From contig CAIZKA010000506.1 of NCBI GenBank assembly GCA_903933395.1, positions 1 through 8,605 of the forward strand: a DNA stretch of 8,605 bases. The letters are read 5' to 3'. Source of the DNA: an uncultured beta proteobacterium (GTDB lineage: Bacteria; Pseudomonadota; Gammaproteobacteria; Burkholderiales; Rhodocyclaceae). Each line of letters opens with the position of its first letter. Within the stretch, counting starts at the first letter, position 1. Both the position numbers and the translations under genes were made by a program. A model generated the notes under the pieces. It did no database searches. It worked only from the letters and a program-made list of their open reading frames with translations, and had not been told where the DNA came from. Below, one piece after another: positions 5,825 to 8,605 of the stretch.

Positions 5825-6739
5825 CTAACGCACGTCGGGTTCGAAGAAGACCCACTGTGCGTTCGGAAAGCGCTCCTGCATGCGCGCCTCGACCGCGTTG
5901 ATGGCGTCGACCATCTGCAGGCCGGTCTGCGTTTCCATGCCGCGCATGCGCGCCTTGACAGCGATCACCACCTTGTCGCCCCAGGCCAGGGTGATGACAT
6001 TCAATACCTGCTCGACTTCCGTCTGCGCCGCGACGAAGGCCTCTATCTCGGCACGCAAGGCCGGCGCGGCGGATTCGCCGACGATCAGGCCCTTGACCTC
6101 GATCATCACGGCGATCGCGATCACCATCAGCACGATGCCGATCGCCAGCGTGCCCAGCGCATCCCACAGCGGGTTGCCGGTGACCACCGTGGCGGCGACC
6201 GCGACGAAGGCCAGCGCAAGCCCGAGCAGCGCGGCGATGTCTTCTCCCGCGACTACCATCAACTCGGACTGGCGGGTTTCGCGGAACCAGACCAGGAAAG
6301 GCTGGCGCCCGGCGATCTTGCGGATCTCCCGCAGCGCACCCCACAGCGAAAAGGCTTCCAGCACCACGGCGCCCGCCAGCACCGCCATGGCGATCAGGCC
6401 GTGCTGCAGCGGCTGCGGATGCAGCAGGCGCTCGATGCCTTCATAGACGGAAAACGCACCGCCCATGAAGAACAGCAGCAGCGCCACGATCATCGACCAG
6501 AAGTAGGTGACGCGATGATGGCCGAGGGGAAAGTCGGCGCTGGCGGGACGGCGCGCCTCTTTCAGGCCCAGCAGCAACAGCAACTGGTTGGCGCAGTCGG
6601 CCGTGGAATGGATGGCCTCGGCCAGCATTGAGCCGGAACCGGTCCAGAACGCCGCGACATACTTCGACACCGCGATGCCGAAGTTGGCGCCCAGCGCGTA
6701 GAAAATGGCCTTTGTCGAGCCTTCATTGCCGTGCGACAT
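5825..6739 (-). CDS. Cation diffusion facilitator, ZnT9 (SLC30A9)-like
   Basis: An inner-membrane metal transporter, usually exchanging Zn2+ or related divalent cations for protons. The 304 residues show six likely membrane segments (about 12-32, 38-58, 78-100, 112-134, 160-186, 190-216) and a C-terminal cytoplasmic domain (about 225-304). Membrane segment 2 carries the metal-site motif H44-STA-D48 in EAIHSTADCANQ. Segment 5 reads AGEDIAALLG (164-173) in place of HxxxD, so its histidine is absent. This, plus LLHPQP (105-110) and VTGNPLWDALG (186-196), recalls vertebrate ZnT9 rather than E. coli YiiP. The true start is ATG at 6739, sharing one base with the upstream UDG stop (TGATG), with GGAAGGG just before it. 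The same frame stays open to 7048, but that part is UDG sequence read in another frame. Metal specificity is not readable. Confidence 0.93.
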   Translation of the reverse strand: MSHGNEGSTKAIFYALGANFGIAVSKYVAAFWTGSGSMLAEAIHSTADCANQLLLLLGLKEARRPASADFPLGHHRVTYFWSMIVALLLFFMGGAFSVYEGIERLLHPQPLQHGLIAMAVLAGAVVLEAFSLWGALREIRKIAGRQPFLVWFRETRQSELMVVAGEDIAALLGLALAFVAVAATVVTGNPLWDALGTLAIGIVLMVIAIAVMIEVKGLIVGESAAPALRAEIEAFVAAQTEVEQVLNVITLAWGDKVVIAVKARMRGMETQTGLQMVDAINAVEARMQERFPNAQWVFFEPDVR

Positions 6740-7491
6740 CAGGCGCCCTTCCGCTGTCTCATGGTCTGCCGCATGAAACAAAGATCCTCCCAGGCCCTGG
6801 CCTTGTCCGGCAGCGTGCGCAACAGGTAGGCCGGATGGTAGGTGACAATCAGCGGAATGCCGTCGTAATCGTGAAGCTTGCCGCGCGCCGCGGCGATCTT
6901 GATTTCCGTCTGCAGCAGGGTCTGCGCCGCCGGGCGGCCGAGCGCAACGATCAGCTTCGGCCGGATCAGTTCGATCTGGCGTTCCAGATACGGCCGGCAG
7001 GTCGCGGTTTCTTCCGGCGTCGGGGTGCGGTTCTCGGGTGGCCGGCATTTGACGGCATTGGCGATATACACGTCATCGCCGCGCTTGAGGCCGATGGCCG
7101 CCAGCATGTTGTCGAGCAGCTTGCCGGCCTGGCCGACAAAGGGCTCGCCGCGCTGATCCTCTTCGGCGCCCGGCCCCTCCCCGACAAACAGCCAGTCGGC
7201 ATTGCGATCGCCGACGCCTAGCACGGCCTGCTTGCGCGCCTCGCAAAGGCTGCACTTGCGACACGCCGCTACCGTCACGGCGAGTTCATCCCATGCCGTC
7301 GCACCAGGCGGCGCCATGGACGCGACACCAGGAACGGGCGCGATGGTCGGAGCGGCTTCCGGCAATGGCATGGCCGTCGCCGGCGGTGGTGCTACGACTT
7401 CCTCGACCGGCATCGCCGCAGTCGGGACACGCAATTTCCAGACGGGGCCCAGGCCCATCTCGCGCAGTATCTGTTCGCGTTCCGGTTTCAC
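6739..7491 (-). CDS. Uracil-DNA glycosylase, family 4 (4Fe-4S)
   Basis: Removes uracil from DNA to start base-excision repair. In the 250-residue protein, residues 1-22 form a conserved-looking leader (EQILREMGLGPVWKL); residues about 23-66 are a low-complexity Pro/Ala/Val linker; and residues about 67-250 are the glycosylase domain. Four cysteines fit the Fe-S ligands of family 4: C77 and C80 (CRKCSL), C149 (NAVKCRPPENR) and C165, with the 16-residue spacing of the last pair. The active-site motifs are GEGPGAEEDQRGEPFVG (104-120) and TYHPAYLLR (217-225). The start is GTG at 7491, inside a 4-nt GTGA overlap with the rimI stop; the leader begins exactly there, supporting this choice. It is the third gene of the tsaB-rimI-udg-CDF unit. 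Older annotations call this family 'phage SPO1 DNA polymerase-related'. Confidence 0.95.
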   Translation of the reverse strand: MKPEREQILREMGLGPVWKLRVPTAAMPVEEVVAPPPATAMPLPEAAPTIAPVPGVASMAPPGATAWDELAVTVAACRKCSLCEARKQAVLGVGDRNADWLFVGEGPGAEEDQRGEPFVGQAGKLLDNMLAAIGLKRGDDVYIANAVKCRPPENRTPTPEETATCRPYLERQIELIRPKLIVALGRPAAQTLLQTEIKIAAARGKLHDYDGIPLIVTYHPAYLLRTLPDKARAWEDLCFMRQTMRQRKGA

Positions 7492-7928
7492 AGGTCGCGC
7501 GCCATCACGATGGCATCCTCACGGCCTTCATGTGCCGGATAATAATCCCGGCGCCGCCCGATTTCGACAAAGCCGTGACGCCGGTAGAAACCCTGCCCGG
7601 CAACGTTGCCGGGGCGCACCTCAAGCAGCATGCGCGTCGCCGCCTGCAACCGGGCCTGGGCGAAAAGGTGGATCAGCAGGGCCGAGCCGCGACCGCTGCG
7701 CTGCAGTTCAGGCAACACGCTGATGTTGAGCAGGTGCGCTTCGTCCAGCGCCTGCATCATGATCGCGTAACCGGTCATGCGTTTGTCTTCCTGCGCCAGC
7801 CATCCGCCGTGGCCGGCTGCCAGGGAATCGGCAAAGTTGCCCCGCGTCCAGGGAAAGGGATGGATGAGCGCTTCGGCCTCGGCCACGGCATCGAGGTCCG
7901 CGACCGTCATGCCCGGATAGTCGCGCAC
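7488..7928 (-). CDS. rimI: Ribosomal protein S18 alanine N-acetyltransferase RimI
   Basis: A GNAT-family enzyme that transfers acetyl from acetyl-CoA to the N-terminal alanine of ribosomal protein S18. The 146-residue length is normal. Seen: HPFPWTRGNFADSL (23-36), matching the HAFPWS region of E. coli RimI; LLNISVLPELQRSGRGSALL (66-85), with the acetyl-CoA loop QRSGRG (76-81); LLEVRPGN (101-108), with E103; and QGFYRRHGF (112-120), with Y115, at the positions of the catalytic Glu and Tyr in enteric RimI. The end DYYPAHEGREDAIVM (128-142) is also typical. The start is GTG at 7928, overlapping the tsaB stop by one base (TAGTG); an ATG six codons in (7910) is a less likely alternative. tsaB-rimI adjacency is widespread in bacteria. 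Confidence 0.95.
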   Translation of the reverse strand: MRDYPGMTVADLDAVAEAEALIHPFPWTRGNFADSLAAGHGGWLAQEDKRMTGYAIMMQALDEAHLLNISVLPELQRSGRGSALLIHLFAQARLQAATRMLLEVRPGNVAGQGFYRRHGFVEIGRRRDYYPAHEGREDAIVMARDL

Positions 7929-8605
7929 TATTTCGCCCCCCCACGCGCCATTCGTTCAACCGTCGTCAAGGCCACCTTGTCACGGACGTAGACGGGTTGG
8001 GCCAGCGCCGCCGGGAACGCCTCGCCCCTGGCAAATGCCGGTGCGGCAAGACGCAGCACTGCGGCGGCGGTCGGAAATACGTCGGCGCGCAGTCCGAGGA
8101 GGTCCGGCTTGCGGGCGAGGAGCAATTCACCGTATGCGGCAAAGCCGTCGCCCACGCCCCAGCCACCGGAGAAAGTCGGCGCCGGCAGTACGGCGGGCGG
8201 CAGGCAAACCGGCGCCATGAGTTGCGTGATTCCATCCCCTTCGACGCGATAAGCCGCGGCATACACCTCGTTCATGCGCGCATCGAGGCAAGCCCATACC
8301 TGATGCTCGCCGGATGCCAGCGCCAGCGCTTCCATGGTCGACACCGGCAGCACGGGAAGATCAAGGCCCCAGGCCAGGCCCTGCGCCACGCCGCAGGCCA
8401 GGCGCAGTCCGGTGAAGCCGCCGGGGCCGGCACCGAAGGCAACGCCGTCGATCTGCGCCAGCGCGATGCCGGCCTCCGCCAGCAACTCGTGCATCCATGG
8501 CAGCAGGTGTTCGGAACCCCCGTTGGGAATTTCCGCGCTGCGCTCGATCAGTTCGCCATCCTGCCAAAGCGCAACGGACAGGCGCCGCGTCGCGGTCTCT
8601 ATAGC
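7928..8605 (-). CDS. tsaB: tRNA t6A modification protein TsaB (start just outside the window)
   Basis: TsaB is the inactive ASKHA-fold partner that dimerises with TsaD. With TsaC and TsaE they make N6-threonylcarbamoyl-adenosine at position 37 of ANN-decoding tRNAs. The 225 visible residues begin AIETATRRLSVALW, so only about four residues (normally M-x-x-L) are missing beyond 8605. Seen (numbering from the first visible residue): GGSEHLLPWMHELL (29-42), FGAGPGGFTGLR (57-68, the family hallmark) and a C-terminal PVYVRDKVA typical of the family. The metal-binding His motif of TsaD is absent, as expected for TsaB. An ATG at 8494 is internal and not the true start. The TAG stop overlaps the rimI GTG start by one base. 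It is the most upstream visible gene of the unit, so the promoter lies outside this window. Confidence 0.95.
   Translation of the reverse strand, partial: AIETATRRLSVALWQDGELIERSAEIPNGGSEHLLPWMHELLAEAGIALAQIDGVAFGAGPGGFTGLRLACGVAQGLAWGLDLPVLPVSTMEALALASGEHQVWACLDARMNEVYAAAYRVEGDGITQLMAPVCLPPAVLPAPTFSGGWGVGDGFAAYGELLLARKPDLLGLRADVFPTAAAVLRLAAPAFARGEAFPAALAQPVYVRDKVALTTVERMARGGAK

Noticed and set aside
5719..5901. A 60-codon rightward open frame at the convergent junction
   Set aside because: It has no ribosome site or recognisable product, and its second half is antisense to the CDF gene.
6740..7048. An N-terminal extension of the CDF transporter to 7048
   Set aside because: The added Arg/Pro-rich residues are the UDG gene read in another frame; the overlap start at 6739 has a ribosome site and gives the normal CDF length.

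Overview
This GC-rich window carries ordinary bacterial chromosomal genes and fits a betaproteobacterium, probably of the Rhodocyclales/Nitrosomonadales type. That placement is inference. It rests on the high-GC codon use, the grouping of lplT with alr and radA (which I recall as common in Betaproteobacteria), and the sequence character of the RimI, UDG and LplT proteins. There is no phage, plasmid, CRISPR, tRNA or rRNA gene.

Layout from left to right. (1) A leftward transcription unit covers 4028 down to 1: a LysR-type regulator, alanine racemase (alr), DNA repair ATPase radA, and the first 180 codons of a YbbP-like ABC exporter permease that runs off the left edge. The lysR-alr gap is 8 nt, and the alr stop overlaps the radA GTG start by one base. 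A long inverted repeat built from CACAGAG heptamers sits between radA and the permease. (2) A divergent intergenic region (4029-4197) holds a candidate LysR box, a TATAAA box and a small GCAA-capped hairpin just before lplT. (3) lplT (rightward, 4198-5463) encodes the inner-membrane lysophospholipid flippase; no aas acyltransferase partner lies beside it here. (4) A 361-nt gene-free convergent region (5464-5824) contains two direct copies of a small hairpin element, then GC-rich hairpins. (5) A second leftward unit covers 8605 down to 5825: tsaB (5' end just outside the window), rimI, a family 4 Fe-S uracil-DNA glycosylase and a ZnT9-like cation diffusion facilitator. All four are joined by 1-4 nt stop/start overlaps.

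How the genes fit together. The first unit mixes peptidoglycan precursor supply (D-alanine), recombination repair and an envelope permease under a promoter-proximal regulator, with a phospholipid-recycling transporter read divergently from the same intergenic region. The second unit joins tRNA t6A modification (TsaB), N-terminal acetylation of ribosomal protein S18 (RimI), removal of uracil from DNA and a metal transporter; the overlaps imply translational coupling.

I found no clearly new multi-gene system. The most interesting signals are non-coding: the 28-bp heptamer palindrome (554-631), the paired hairpin repeats (5515-5630) and the hairpin at the lplT start. The LysR regulator's targets and the ZnT9-like transporter's place in the operon are the main open functional questions.
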